Shown one piece after another: positions 18,178 through 26,980 of a stretch of DNA of 64,000 nucleotides. The stretch is from Neoalteromonas flava. GTDB taxonomy: Bacteria; Pseudomonadota; Gammaproteobacteria; Enterobacterales; Alteromonadaceae. The stretch lies in contig NZ_PEAX01000005.1 in assembly GCF_002807685.1 (NCBI RefSeq), positions 186,001 through 250,000 on the forward strand, written 5' to 3'. Under the pieces are notes generated by a model. That model did not search any database, was not told where the DNA came from, and saw nothing but the letters and a program-made list of their open reading frames with translations. Every line of letters starts with the position of its first letter. Position 1 is the first letter of the stretch. Position numbers and translations under genes: made by a program.

Positions 18178-19595
18178 TGCAGTGGCGCCGGCTGGATCCT
18201 CGACACAGTTTTTTTGGCCGAATTTTTTTTTGGTTTTGGTTTATTACTTTGGTGAGTTTAGGCGCAGGTGTGTTAACAGCTCGCTACTTTGTAGCAACGC
18301 CGGAATACGCGACGCCAACTCAACAACAAATCAACACGTTAAATGCAGTGGCACAACGTTTAAGTGAACTGCCAATCTCGAATCGTACAGATTTGGAGCG
18401 AGCCTTACGCAGAGTAGGGCGGCGCTTTGAAACCGCAGTGTTCGTGGTTGATGCACAGTCAGAACAGTTTGAATTTGGTTTTCCACCGCCTCCCCGGCGC
18501 GCGATGCAACCCTACATTGATCTCGCAAGAGGACAGCAGGTGTTGGTATTAACGCGCGCTAATACTCAGTTTATTGGGCCGCAAACTATTCAATTGGGGC
18601 AGCGAAATCTAGCCGTGTTTGTTGGCACAATGCGGATCAATGAAAACGCCCGTTTGCCGATGGCATTAAGTATCTTGGCGGTGGCGTTTGTGGTGAGTGG
18701 CGCATTGTGTTTTTGGCTGGCGCGCAGTTTTTCCCGGCCGGTACAAGAGATCCAACGCGCTACTGAAGGTTTAGCGAGTGGAAACTTGAATACGCGTGTC
18801 TCACTGACTCAGCCGCGTCAAGATGAGCTTGGAAAATTGGCGCATGCTACCAACCAAATGGCTGCGCAATTGCAACAGTTATTCACTGAGCATCAACGTT
18901 TTTTGGCAGACATCTCGCACGAGCTGCGCTCGCCCCTTACGCGCCTGCAAATCGCTATAGGCGTTGCAGAGCAGCAACCGGAAGTTTCAGCTGAGGTTTT
19001 GCAACGGATCAGCAAGGAAAGCGAGCAAATGGAGCACATGATTGCTCAATTGCTATGGCTTTCGCGACTGACTAGCAATAGCGTTGAACTAAAGTTTCAA
19101 CAATACTCCATAGCCACGATTATTGAGTCTTTGCTGTATCCACTGCTACAAGACTTGCGCTTTGAAGCCGATGCACACGGTAAAAGTATCACCTTCAGCG
19201 ATACCGAAGTGATGCTACAGGCATCAGCCAGTATTTGCCCAGAGTTACTCGTAAGTGCCTTAGAAAATGTCTGTCGAAATGCCATTCGATATGCAGAAAG
19301 TGCCGTTGATGTGGGTATTAAAACGGTAAGTTCGAAGTTACTGATTAGCGTGAGTGATGATGGCCCAGGCGTGAATGTTGAAGAATTGAACGCCCTATTT
19401 AAGCCGTTTTATCGCACTGATCCCAGCCGCAACCGGGATAGCGGAGGCGCCGGATTGGGTCTAAGTATCGCACAGCGTGCAATTGAGCGTCACGGTGGTA
19501 ATATACAGGCACAATTACGCCAGGATAAACAGGGCTTAATGGTTTGCATTGAAATTCCATTAACCAATACAGTACACGATGTGGAAAACTCTTAG
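18177..19595 (+). CDS. cpxA: CpxA-type sensor histidine kinase
   Basis: 472 residues with a TM segment near residues 11-35, a periplasmic domain of about 120 residues, a second TM (about 160-182), HAMP, a HisKA box FLADISHELRSPLTRLQ (His near 248) and a full ATPase domain (ENVCRNAIRYAE, SDDGPGVN, GGAGLGLSIAQRA). It is an inner-membrane kinase/phosphatase for CpxR in the envelope-stress response. It begins on the last base of the cpxR stop region; its 3' end overlaps the next gene by 17 nt. Confidence 0.92.
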   Translation: MQWRRLDPRHSFFGRIFFWFWFITLVSLGAGVLTARYFVATPEYATPTQQQINTLNAVAQRLSELPISNRTDLERALRRVGRRFETAVFVVDAQSEQFEFGFPPPPRRAMQPYIDLARGQQVLVLTRANTQFIGPQTIQLGQRNLAVFVGTMRINENARLPMALSILAVAFVVSGALCFWLARSFSRPVQEIQRATEGLASGNLNTRVSLTQPRQDELGKLAHATNQMAAQLQQLFTEHQRFLADISHELRSPLTRLQIAIGVAEQQPEVSAEVLQRISKESEQMEHMIAQLLWLSRLTSNSVELKFQQYSIATIIESLLYPLLQDLRFEADAHGKSITFSDTEVMLQASASICPELLVSALENVCRNAIRYAESAVDVGIKTVSSKLLISVSDDGPGVNVEELNALFKPFYRTDPSRNRDSGGAGLGLSIAQRAIERHGGNIQAQLRQDKQGLMVCIEIPLTNTVHDVENS

Positions 19596-20568
19596 TGAGC
19601 AAGCGCTTACAACCGCCTACGACAATGAAATTAAAGACTTTTGGCAATCTAAGGTGGTGCAGGATAGTTTCACTGGCGAACACGGTATCAATATCCAATA
19701 TGCCACTGTGCAGCCGGCGCAACCGGTTGCCCATTTAGTATTCTCCAATGGTCGCATTGAAACGTTAGTGAAGTACAAGGCGTTTGCCTACGAGTGCTAT
19801 CTGAATAATATCGCTTTGTATATGCTCGATCATCGTGGTCAGGGGTTGTCTGGGCGTATGCAAAAGGACTCTCAGCGCGGCTATGTCGATAATTTTGTGG
19901 ATTACACCAAGGACTTGGCAAGATTTGTAGAACAGGTAGTGTTGCCGGTAAGTAAGTCTCCCCCTGTACTTGCATGCCATTCGATGGGCTGTACGGTTGG
20001 TTACCTAACTGCGTTGCAGCACCCAGAGCTTTTCAGTCGAGTGATGTTTTGTTCGCCAATGTTTGGTATTAAGCCGAGCATTCCTGCGCCGTTATTAGAC
20101 ATTTTACTCTCGGCTGGTTTATTGGCGAATCGTTGGTTTGGACGTAAAGCGTGGTATGCCTTCGGACAAGGCCCTTATATTGAGATCCCTTTTCAGCTTA
20201 ATACCTTAACGCACAGTGAAATTCGTTACCGTCAATTTAGAGCTGAGTATAAGCAGCTACGCTCATTGCAACTAGGGGGCGTTACGTATCACTGGTTAGC
20301 TGAGGCAACAAAAGCAATGGCTCGCATTGAGAGCACTGCTAAAGACTTTCATTTACCAACCCGAGTGCTGGTATCTGGCGCAGATAAAGTCGTTGATAAT
20401 CGACGGATCCGTCGAGTGGTAGCGCAATTACCCAATGCGACGGTGAGCACGATCGAAGGCGCACGGCATGAACTTTTGTTCGAAAGTGATAGCTACCGCG
20501 ATCAAGCGATTAATGCACTATTCGATTTTGTATGTAAACCCCAAGAGAACCCAGCTGAACATGCTTGA
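19579..20568 (+). CDS. pldB: Alpha/beta hydrolase, lysophospholipase L2-like
   Basis: A 329-residue serine hydrolase resembling PldB. It has the substrate-access region [15 protein letters not shown], the nucleophile elbow [12 protein letters not shown] (GxSxG with Ser near residue 136), a catalytic Asp in [15 protein letters not shown] and a His in [10 protein letters not shown]. coli PldB is a membrane-associated lysophospholipase. Overlap with cpxA suggests it belongs to the Cpx operon, which makes sense for a membrane-lipid repair enzyme. It overlaps trmL by 8 nt. Confidence 0.85.
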   Translation: MWKTLSEQALTTAYDNEIKDFWQSKVVQDSFTGEHGINIQYATVQPAQPVAHLVFSNGRIETLVKYKAFAYECYLNNIALYMLDHRGQGLSGRMQKDSQRGYVDNFVDYTKDLARFVEQVVLPVSKSPPVLACHSMGCTVGYLTALQHPELFSRVMFCSPMFGIKPSIPAPLLDILLSAGLLANRWFGRKAWYAFGQGPYIEIPFQLNTLTHSEIRYRQFRAEYKQLRSLQLGGVTYHWLAEATKAMARIESTAKDFHLPTRVLVSGADKVVDNRRIRRVVAQLPNATVSTIEGARHELLFESDSYRDQAINALFDFVCKPQENPAEHA

Positions 20569-21025
20569 TATTGTTTTGTACCAACCTGAAATCCCGCCAA
20601 ACACCGGTAATATTATTCGTTTGTGTGCCAATACAGGGTATTCATTGCATCTTATTGAGCCATTGGGTTTTGATTGGGACGATAAAAAGGTGCGGCGAGC
20701 AGGATTGGATTATCATGAGTTCGCCGAAGTAAAACGCTACGCGGATTTTGCTACCTATCTAGCTGAGCGCAAACCAGCGCGAGTGTTCGCCTGCGAAACC
20801 ACAGCAAAGCAATACCATTCAGACGTCAGCTTTCAAGCAGGCGATGCCATTCTATTCGGGCCTGAAACCCGAGGAATTCCCAACGAGGTGATGAACACCT
20901 TTACGCCAGAGCACCAAATTCGTATTCCTATGTTACCCAACAGTCGGAGCATGAATTTATCCAACGCTGTCTCGGTAGTGGTGTATGAGACTTGGCGTCA
21001 GTTAGGCTATCCGAGCGCTTGCTAA
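20561..21025 (+). CDS. trmL: tRNA (cytidine/uridine-2'-O-)-methyltransferase TrmL
   Basis: SPOUT-fold methyltransferase of 154 residues. The start is ATG 20561 ([20 protein letters not shown]), the standard TrmL N-terminus; the longer frame from 20468 lies inside pldB. SPOUT motifs: [32 protein letters not shown] and [22 protein letters not shown], the knot that binds S-adenosylmethionine. It modifies the wobble base of certain tRNA-Leu species. Last gene of the overlapping cpxRA-pldB-trmL run. Confidence 0.95.
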   Translation: MLDIVLYQPEIPPNTGNIIRLCANTGYSLHLIEPLGFDWDDKKVRRAGLDYHEFAEVKRYADFATYLAERKPARVFACETTAKQYHSDVSFQAGDAILFGPETRGIPNEVMNTFTPEHQIRIPMLPNSRSMNLSNAVSVVVYETWRQLGYPSAC

Positions 21026-21096
21026 CATGTCTTAATACGCTATCTGAACTTTATAATTAAGCTCAACCATCAATAGTCTCACCTCGACCGAGGGCT

Positions 21097-21186
21097 ATGA
21101 GTAAGTCTTTCAAATCCAAATACGACAGAAACGATCGCCCATTTGCACACGATAATAATCGGTATTGTGTTTTCGCCACGAAATAA
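21097..21186 (+). CDS. Possible 29-residue small ORF
   Basis: ATG 21097 is preceded by GAGGG five bases... upstream (CGAGGGCT then ATG) and opens a 29-codon frame ending TAA, giving a basic, polar peptide (MSKSFKSKYDRNDRPFAHDN...). It lies in the 278-nt gap between trmL and the convergent bacteriocin-like gene, which otherwise shows no feature. The ribosome binding site is the only positive evidence, and no homologue is recognised. Confidence 0.25.
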   Translation: MSKSFKSKYDRNDRPFAHDNNRYCVFATK

Positions 21187-21267
21187 GAATAGAATTACTG
21201 CTGCTAATTCAAAGAGACAGCTAATGCGGAAAAATATTGTTGTAAACAATCAAATGTTCCTCTAGAA

Positions 21268-21294
21268 AATGCTAAACACGATGTGTTCAGCATT
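21268..21294 (-). terminator. Hairpin terminator of the bacteriocin-like gene
   Basis: On the minus strand, AATGCTGAACAC and GTGTTTAGCATT form a 12-bp stem with one G-U pair and a 3-nt loop, followed by TTCTAG. It begins 10 nt past the stop codon of the small gene at 21304-21549, so a factor-independent terminator is likely. Confidence 0.6.
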
Positions 21295-21303
21295 CATAAC
21301 AAG

Positions 21304-21549
21304 TTACTCGTCAGTGGTGCTGACTTCAATACGTTGCTCTTCTCGTTCAGAGGTAGCAAGTGCGAACCCGACACCAACCAAAGCTCCTACTGCCATGCCG
21401 ATAGGACCGCCCCAAGCCATACCAAATGCGATGCCTGCTATCTTACCTGCGCCATATCCGCCAGCAGTAGAAAGACCAATACCAACTAAATCGCCAGTCA
21501 AACTGGCGCCACTTACTTCCATTATTTGTTGCTGTGATAACTCTTTCAT
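21304..21549 (-). CDS. Bacteriocin-like peptide with double-glycine-type leader
   Basis: An 81-residue precursor. Two adjacent ATGs exist (21552, 21549); the second is better spaced from the strong AAAGGAGAG ribosome binding site. The N-terminus MKELSQQQIMEVSGA matches the LSxxELxxVxGG-type leader cut by C39-peptidase ABC exporters. The rest is a Gly/Ala-rich hydrophobic core with repeated glycine spacing (GIGLSTAGGYGAGKIAGIAF, then GPIGMAVGALVGVGFA), as in class II bacteriocins and glycine-zipper peptides, ending in an acidic tail (SEREEQRIEV). No immunity protein or dedicated exporter is seen nearby. A membrane-inserted non-bacteriocin peptide is the alternative. Confidence 0.6.
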   Translation of the reverse strand: MKELSQQQIMEVSGASLTGDLVGIGLSTAGGYGAGKIAGIAFGMAWGGPIGMAVGALVGVGFALATSEREEQRIEVSTTDE

Positions 21550-21819
21550 CATTCTCTCCTTTAATGACGTTAATCAAACGCTCTTTTGCATTTGAGAGAA
21601 TTATTCTATTAGACATTAGGTCTTCGTGTACCTGTCCTCTGGAACGTATTTTGGAGGGCGAAAACTGCATCTAACGTGCTTCAAGGGCACTAACTGAGCA
21701 CGTTAAACGAACTGAGCGCCAATAACTTCCCGAAGCGTTAAGCGCTAAGTACTACCCATATTGCTAAAGCTACAAATGTCTTCTAGTGTTGGAGTTGGAA
21801 AACAAAACGAGTAAATATC

Positions 21820-22389
21820 ATGACGGTTTCTTTAAGTGAGTTGTGGCTGGCTATTTTAATCGCAGGAGGCTTGTGTTGGGTGGCAAGTTCCCTAATCCAT
21901 ATGTTGTTCAAATACCATAACGCTGACTACCAGTCGCTGCCAAACGAAGACGAGGTAGCTACCGCTTTGCGCAACGGCGCTCCCAAGCCAGCGCTGTATA
22001 CTTTGCCTCATTGCATCGACATGAAAGCCATGGGTGAAGAATCCATGCAAAAGAAGTTTAATGACGGTCCTGTAGCGATGATCAGTGTGATGCCAAACGG
22101 TATGCCTCCGATGGGTAAACTGTTAGGTCAACAAGTCGCGTTCTTCATTGTTGGTTCACTTTTGATTGGGTATATCGCAACACTGTCTATGTCCGCTTCA
22201 TCAGACTACATGACGGTATTCAGACATGTTCTTGCGACAGCCTTTGTTGCCTACGGTTGGGCGCAAATTCCTTATAGCATTTGGATGGGGCAACCCTGGT
22301 CGAATTGCATGCGTTATTTGTTAGATGCTGTGATCTATGCTGGTGTGACTGCGGGCAGTTTTGCCTTTATGTGGCCTGAAGTGATTTGA
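21820..22389 (+). CDS. Uncharacterised four-TM membrane protein
   Basis: A 189-residue protein: an N-terminal TM (about 8-28), a soluble stretch with PALYTLPHCIDMKAMGEESM and GPVAMISVMPNGMPPMGKLL, then three TM helices including YGWAQIPYSIWMGQPWSNC. I recognise it only as a conserved-hypothetical type of Proteobacteria. The ribosome binding site is weak (GAGTAAATATC). It stands alone between the bacteriocin-like gene and ppiC, both on the other strand. Confidence 0.6.
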   Translation: MTVSLSELWLAILIAGGLCWVASSLIHMLFKYHNADYQSLPNEDEVATALRNGAPKPALYTLPHCIDMKAMGEESMQKKFNDGPVAMISVMPNGMPPMGKLLGQQVAFFIVGSLLIGYIATLSMSASSDYMTVFRHVLATAFVAYGWAQIPYSIWMGQPWSNCMRYLLDAVIYAGVTAGSFAFMWPEVI

Positions 22390-22453
22390 GAAGCAAGCGC
22401 TTTGGTGCCAAAGTCATTTGCGTTTCAAGACTACATCGTGAGTCATTATAGTT

Positions 22454-22732
22454 TTAGTTGCGATATAAGGTCTTGATCAAATGATAACCAAAGCGTGTTT
22501 TCACAGGGCCATGCACTGTCAGGATGGGCTTTTTGAATACTACATCATCAAAGGCCTTGACCATCTGACCACGTCGAAACTCACCTAAATCACCGCCACG
22601 TTTACCCGAAGGGCACGTTGAATAACGTTTTGCCAATTTGCCGAAATCTTTACCCTGTTGTAGTTGCTTTAAAATATCCAACGCCTGCTTTTCAGTTTTG
22701 ACCAGGATATGAAGAGCACAGGCTGTTGCCAT
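22454..22732 (-). CDS. ppiC: Parvulin-type peptidyl-prolyl isomerase PpiC
   Basis: A 92-residue single-domain cytoplasmic parvulin, the size of E. coli PpiC (93). Motifs: [19 protein letters not shown], then [34 protein letters not shown] and [14 protein letters not shown]. These cover the active-site histidines and cysteine of the PpiC/Pin1 fold. It accelerates cis-trans isomerisation of prolyl bonds. Monocistronic by layout. Confidence 0.95.
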   Translation of the reverse strand: MATACALHILVKTEKQALDILKQLQQGKDFGKLAKRYSTCPSGKRGGDLGEFRRGQMVKAFDDVVFKKPILTVHGPVKTRFGYHLIKTLYRN

Positions 22733-22971
22733 GAGTAAATTCCTACTAAATCGTATTACCTATGACTATAACCTATTTAGTGGGGTTAGTTGCAGAGGTT
22801 ACCCAGCTTAAGTCTGCATTTAGCACGCAATTGAATTTTAATAGCTGAGGTATTAACCGTTGTTGAGTGCATAGAACTTTTGCATTTTGCTCAATAAACT
22901 CACTTGGAAATCAGTTAATTGGATGCTAATTTTGCTCATCTGCAAGTTTGAACGCAAAAGGAAATGCCCAG

Positions 22972-23457
22972 ATGAAAATGACTCTACTAACAGCAATCGG
23001 TGCCGTTATTTTTATATGGTTAACGGGCAGTGGTATGCCAGCAAAAGTCGCTTCACATTTTGATGCTGCTGGAACAGCAGACGCTTTTATATCCCGTGAT
23101 AGTTATCTAATTTTAATGGCAGTAGTTGTCTTTTTTTCCACACTGTTTGTCGGGGGCATTGGCAAGCTCATTACATCACTGCCAGATGAAGCCATTAATC
23201 TGCCGAATAAAGCTTACTGGCTCTCACTAGAAAGAAAAAGTGAATCTCTTGGTTACATTGCAAGATGGCTAAATTTGTTTGCCGTAGGGATTGCGGTGTT
23301 TCTCTGCTTTGTACATTGGTTAGTGGTGCAGGCGAATAATGCAGAGGCTACACAACTTGATAGTGGCTTATTCTATTTGGGTTTAATACTCGTGTTAGTT
23401 GCTTTGATAATCGGTATTTATTCGTTGGTACGAAGATTCAGCACAATTAATGAGTAA
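22972..23457 (+). CDS. DUF1648/SdpI-like membrane protein
   Basis: The start is ATG 22972, preceded by AAAGGA at good distance; the frame open from TTG 22948 adds eight residues that overlap that site. Of 161 residues, the N-terminus carries the DUF1648 pattern (SGMPAKVASHFDAAGTADAF) between two TM helices, and two more TMs follow. DUF1648 occurs in SdpI-type immunity/signalling proteins, but alone it does not prove that role. It lies 1.4 kb from the bacteriocin-like gene, on the other strand. Confidence 0.65.
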   Translation: MKMTLLTAIGAVIFIWLTGSGMPAKVASHFDAAGTADAFISRDSYLILMAVVVFFSTLFVGGIGKLITSLPDEAINLPNKAYWLSLERKSESLGYIARWLNLFAVGIAVFLCFVHWLVVQANNAEATQLDSGLFYLGLILVLVALIIGIYSLVRRFSTINE

Positions 23458-23705
23458 GTATTAGCTTCATTATCGTGAGTTCGTTTCGTGCGAGCATTGA
23501 ATTGGGCTTCACGTTAAGTGACTCAAAAAGACAATTTGCAGTCGTTCAATCCCGAACGGTAATCGAGAAAATGAAAAATCAGAGTTGAGGTAAAGCGGAC
23601 GTTCAGCTCTTACCCCCTCTGAAAACTCAAGTTATGTTTTTTTGATGTTGGTGAGTGTTACTATTAACTTTTACTAATATCCTGATAGACGCTCAAAGGA
23701 AAGAC

Positions 23706-24137
23706 ATGGAAGTTAAAATTCTATTTATAGTTCTCGCTACGTATATTTTAGCGTCGTGTAGCGACTCTTCTAATCCAAAATATTTGATAGTAGATAGTGA
23801 ACAATTGGCATGCATAATAAATAAGATGGAGAATGGAGATTATACTGTTGCTGATACCGTTTTACCTGAGCATTTAAAAAATGAATTGAAAGTTCTAGTT
23901 ATCGATGACCAAAGCAGCCAAGATGAGGTCAGAATGGATTTCACTATATGCTTTTATGATCGAATATCTATAGTAAATGGTGGAACAGAGCGAATTAACT
24001 CTGTGTACAGTCACTTCGTGAGCACGGGCGCCAAAAGAGTCGGTATTTTCAAGTCTCAGTCTTCAGATTCAGTTTATATCTATTCCAAAGGTGATGCTAA
24101 CTCTTCAAGTAATACCCCCGCGTCTGATGAAAAGTAA
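23706..24137 (+). CDS. Predicted lipoprotein, function unknown
   Basis: Start at ATG 23706, which has AAAGGAAAGAC immediately upstream and opens a lipoprotein signal (MEVKILFIVLATYILASCSD, lipobox LASC with Cys 18). Of 143 residues, the mature part is acidic with no recognised domain. Base composition is clearly more AT-rich than the flanking housekeeping genes. It overlaps the following membrane-protein gene by 11 nt, so the pair is probably co-translated and co-inherited. Confidence 0.65.
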   Translation: MEVKILFIVLATYILASCSDSSNPKYLIVDSEQLACIINKMENGDYTVADTVLPEHLKNELKVLVIDDQSSQDEVRMDFTICFYDRISIVNGGTERINSVYSHFVSTGAKRVGIFKSQSSDSVYIYSKGDANSSSNTPASDEK

Positions 24138-24582
24138 TAAAAAGGTCTTAGTTCCGGTTCAATCTGCCTACCGGGAAATAGTTATAGGTCTTACTACCAT
24201 TTTCGCATGGGTACCCAGTTTAGTTTTGGTGTTTCTATCGATTTTTATCATCTACATGGGGGGAGTCGCCCTTGTAGAGGGAGAGATTAAATTTGCTGTA
24301 AGCGCACTTTTGCTAGGTGTTGGCGGAGTTTTAGGTTTTATTTCGCTAACGTCTCTTTGTTGGGGGTTGTATGTACCTTTCTTAAAGCGTTTAATTTTCC
24401 TGCTGGCAGGTGTTATTTCACTTAGCATAGTTATTGCTCTTACGCACACAGAAGCACTATGGTTGTCATTGAGCCCTAACATTTTGGTGGCTTACCTTTT
24501 CTATTCACCTCTTACTTTAGGCATTTTTCACATAATTCTGCACTTGTGTTTCTGGCGTAAATCGAAAGATATTCCAATGTAG
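24127..24582 (+). CDS. Small multi-TM membrane protein paired with the lipoprotein
   Basis: Start taken at ATG 24127 (MKSNKKVLVPVQSAYREIVI), overlapping the lipoprotein by 11 nt. Of 151 residues, about four TM helices (roughly 20-42, 48-72, 80-98, 115-140). No family is recognised. It shares the AT-rich composition of its partner. A short upstream ATG at 24091 is in frame but less plausible. Confidence 0.55.
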   Translation: MKSNKKVLVPVQSAYREIVIGLTTIFAWVPSLVLVFLSIFIIYMGGVALVEGEIKFAVSALLLGVGGVLGFISLTSLCWGLYVPFLKRLIFLLAGVISLSIVIALTHTEALWLSLSPNILVAYLFYSPLTLGIFHIILHLCFWRKSKDIPM

Positions 24583-24931
24583 ATTTTATTGTAAATTCGA
24601 ATCGCGATTTACCTCTGTGGTACCAGACGAAAGCGGCCATTCAATTCGTAAATTACATGCGGTCAGTAATGTTATGAAACCAAAGCTATGAAACATTCAG
24701 TGAGAGATCGTTTATTACCCATTGCTGACATCGTATTGGCTCAACTATCAACGACCGCTTTACGTACACAGCAGATCCTGACTTTCGTCAGGATGACAGG
24801 CTGAAAAACGTACACAGCCGATTCTGGTTAACTTCTAAATCAATATTAGTTTTATATATTCAACGAATCCTATGATTCTCGATATTAACGATTGAGCCCT
24901 CTACTCAACATGGAGAAGAGGGCTAAAAGTG
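24583..24931. other. 349-nt intergenic region with one hairpin repeat
   Basis: No gene is supported between the convergent membrane-protein gene and the VIT/VWA gene. The only clear structure is the perfect inverted repeat ATCCTGAC-TTTC-GTCAGGAT at 24775-24794, which looks like a dispersed intergenic palindrome rather than a terminator because no T-run follows on either strand. Confidence 0.6.
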
Positions 24932-26959
24932 TTAACTCATATGCTGCAAGCGCAGTTTCAGATGGGTGTATTTTCGGTAGCCAACCAAAACTAACAGCAA
25001 TACTAAGAGGCATTTACCCATGCTGCCGCCAGAACCCGAAGAATTGGAATAGGTGGCGCGGGGTTGGTTAAACATCGGTGCTTGTTGGTCAACTTTAGTA
25101 GTATTAATAGGGTTTAGCTGACGCTGCTCGCGTGCTCGTTGTTCTTTTTCGATGCGGCGTTGGTTAGCTCTATCGATGCCGAGTGCTGCGAACACATCTT
25201 CTTCCACCACTAACATTGAGGTGTAGTCGGTCACTAAACCGTACTCAATAGCTAAATCCACTATCGCATCTTGGCGATCAGCATCCTCACCAAAGTCTTG
25301 TTGTTGTTCAATCAAAGTTTCGATTTGATTGAAGGCCCAGAGGCGTTCGAGTTCCGGATACGATTCATTATAAGTCGGGATAGGGAAGCGGGTATTATAG
25401 CTCACCGTCTCGCTACCTCGTTTAGCGGTAAGCTCAACCTGTAATTCTCCGTCACCCCAATAGTGCCCCGTCAACACCAATTGCTGACCTCGATATAAGC
25501 TTTTAATGTCGACCGGGTGCACATCGGCCACTTTCACTCCGGTAAAGTTAACTGCAATATCACGCAGTGATTGATGTTTGACTTTGCTTGCCGCGTTCAA
25601 TAGTAGGCCGGTAATGTCATCGCTATTGGAAACGTTTAAGGCAAAACCGTTACTTGCTTTAGTGAGGCCATTCAGTAACGGTTGATTTGCACTATTGCCC
25701 ATAATGAATGTGAACAAGCGCACATCTTTTTGTTGCATAAGTTTTATGAACGCCTGCTGCTTAGTTTCGCCAACGTTGGCAACGCCATCAGTAACTAACC
25801 AAATCGCGCTAGTTCGGTCAGCATCTAATTCATCAAGCGCTGATTCAAGGCCTGCGTAGAGATTAGTTCCGCCATCAGGATGATACTGATCGAGTGATTG
25901 GATCAGGTGGTTAATGTCAGTCGGCGTGGCTGGGGTAAAGTGCTCGCGCACTAGGGTTGCACTATCATTAAACAGCACTATTTTGATACGGTCATTTGGC
26001 GATAGTTTTTTGAGGCCAGCCTGTACACCTTGCAATAGTGTTTGGTATTTACCTGCCATCGAGCCTGAGTAATCCAGCACAATAATCCAATCACGGCCTT
26101 GGGAAAGCGGCGCTAAATCATTACCCGGTGTTAAGGTCATCAGAAACGTGCCACGCTCGCTGTTCGTCGCGCGATAGGTCATCATGTCAATACTACCAGG
26201 CAAGTCACTAGCGAGGCGCCAGTACACGACAATGTCTTGATCCAAGCGGTATTGGTTGACCCCTTCGGTCTGCGGATCTTTATTGGTCAAATTAACCTTC
26301 CAGTTTTGCTCGTGTTGGCTGCTGATATGGGCTTGCGGATGAGCCGGAAGACGAAAATCTGCGACTGGGTAGCTGCTATTGAGGGTTAGATCGAAGCTGA
26401 AGTTTTGCTCAACAACTTCGTTTGCTGTCCAGAAGGCGTTTTGAGCCTCATCAGTTCCACCGAACTGCAAGGGATACACGAAGCGCGCAATCCCATGATC
26501 GACATGTACGGGCTGTAAATAAACCAGCTTTAATCTGACGTCTTGGCCCGCGGGGATCTGGCTAACTTTGATCTGAAAATCCAAGTAGTCATTTTTTTCC
26601 ACTAATGCAGCATTTCGCCCCTGAGCCTTTTGTTCAGCGTAGACACTTCTGGCTGTTTCCTTAGCCAAAACTTCAGCATGTACCGGAATACCATTCAGCC
26701 AATAAGTAAATTCGCCAACACTCGCATTGTTTGGTACCGGGAATGAATATATGGCCTCTAACGGCAGGGTATGCGGGTTACTAAACACTTGCTCGACCTC
26801 AATCACGGCGAAGCTATGGTCAACTGTTACCTTAACTTGGTGCTGCTGAATACTCAGTGCTTGAGTTTGACCCACAGGCGTTAGCAAGCCTGCTGCCATA
26901 CTGAATGGGGTCAATAACAAGGTCATTATCATTACTAGTGTTGATTTAATCCTGAACAT
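24932..26959 (-). CDS. VIT and VWA domain protein with GlyGly-CTERM-like tail
   Basis: A 675-residue exported protein: signal peptide (MFRIKSTLVMIMTLLLTPFS, cut near AAG), a VIT domain (about 30-165; VEVEQVFSNPHTLPLEAIYS type), and a VWA domain with a MIDAS site (VLDYSGSMAG near residue 297, GGTNLYAGL and a later VTDGVANVG). The C-terminus has a SSGSGGSMG stretch (about 638-646), a hydrophobic helix and basic residues, as in GlyGly-CTERM substrates of rhombosortase that become surface-attached. Inter-alpha-trypsin-inhibitor-like members of this kind are common in marine Gammaproteobacteria. Its upstream region is shared with a divergent TetR regulator and holds operator-like repeats. No rhombosortase is in the window. 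Confidence 0.88.
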   Translation of the reverse strand: MFRIKSTLVMIMTLLLTPFSMAAGLLTPVGQTQALSIQQHQVKVTVDHSFAVIEVEQVFSNPHTLPLEAIYSFPVPNNASVGEFTYWLNGIPVHAEVLAKETARSVYAEQKAQGRNAALVEKNDYLDFQIKVSQIPAGQDVRLKLVYLQPVHVDHGIARFVYPLQFGGTDEAQNAFWTANEVVEQNFSFDLTLNSSYPVADFRLPAHPQAHISSQHEQNWKVNLTNKDPQTEGVNQYRLDQDIVVYWRLASDLPGSIDMMTYRATNSERGTFLMTLTPGNDLAPLSQGRDWIIVLDYSGSMAGKYQTLLQGVQAGLKKLSPNDRIKIVLFNDSATLVREHFTPATPTDINHLIQSLDQYHPDGGTNLYAGLESALDELDADRTSAIWLVTDGVANVGETKQQAFIKLMQQKDVRLFTFIMGNSANQPLLNGLTKASNGFALNVSNSDDITGLLLNAASKVKHQSLRDIAVNFTGVKVADVHPVDIKSLYRGQQLVLTGHYWGDGELQVELTAKRGSETVSYNTRFPIPTYNESYPELERLWAFNQIETLIEQQQDFGEDADRQDAIVDLAIEYGLVTDYTSMLVVEEDVFAALGIDRANQRRIEKEQRAREQRQLNPINTTKVDQQAPMFNQPRATYSNSSGSGGSMGKCLLVLLLVLVGYRKYTHLKLRLQHMS

Positions 26960-26980
26960 TTTCTTTCTCCAATGAAACGG

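Noticed and set aside
22395-22420. CTTTGG-TG-CCAAAG hairpin between the four-TM gene and ppiC
   Set aside because: Short stem, 2-nt loop and no T-run on either strand; too weak to call a terminator.
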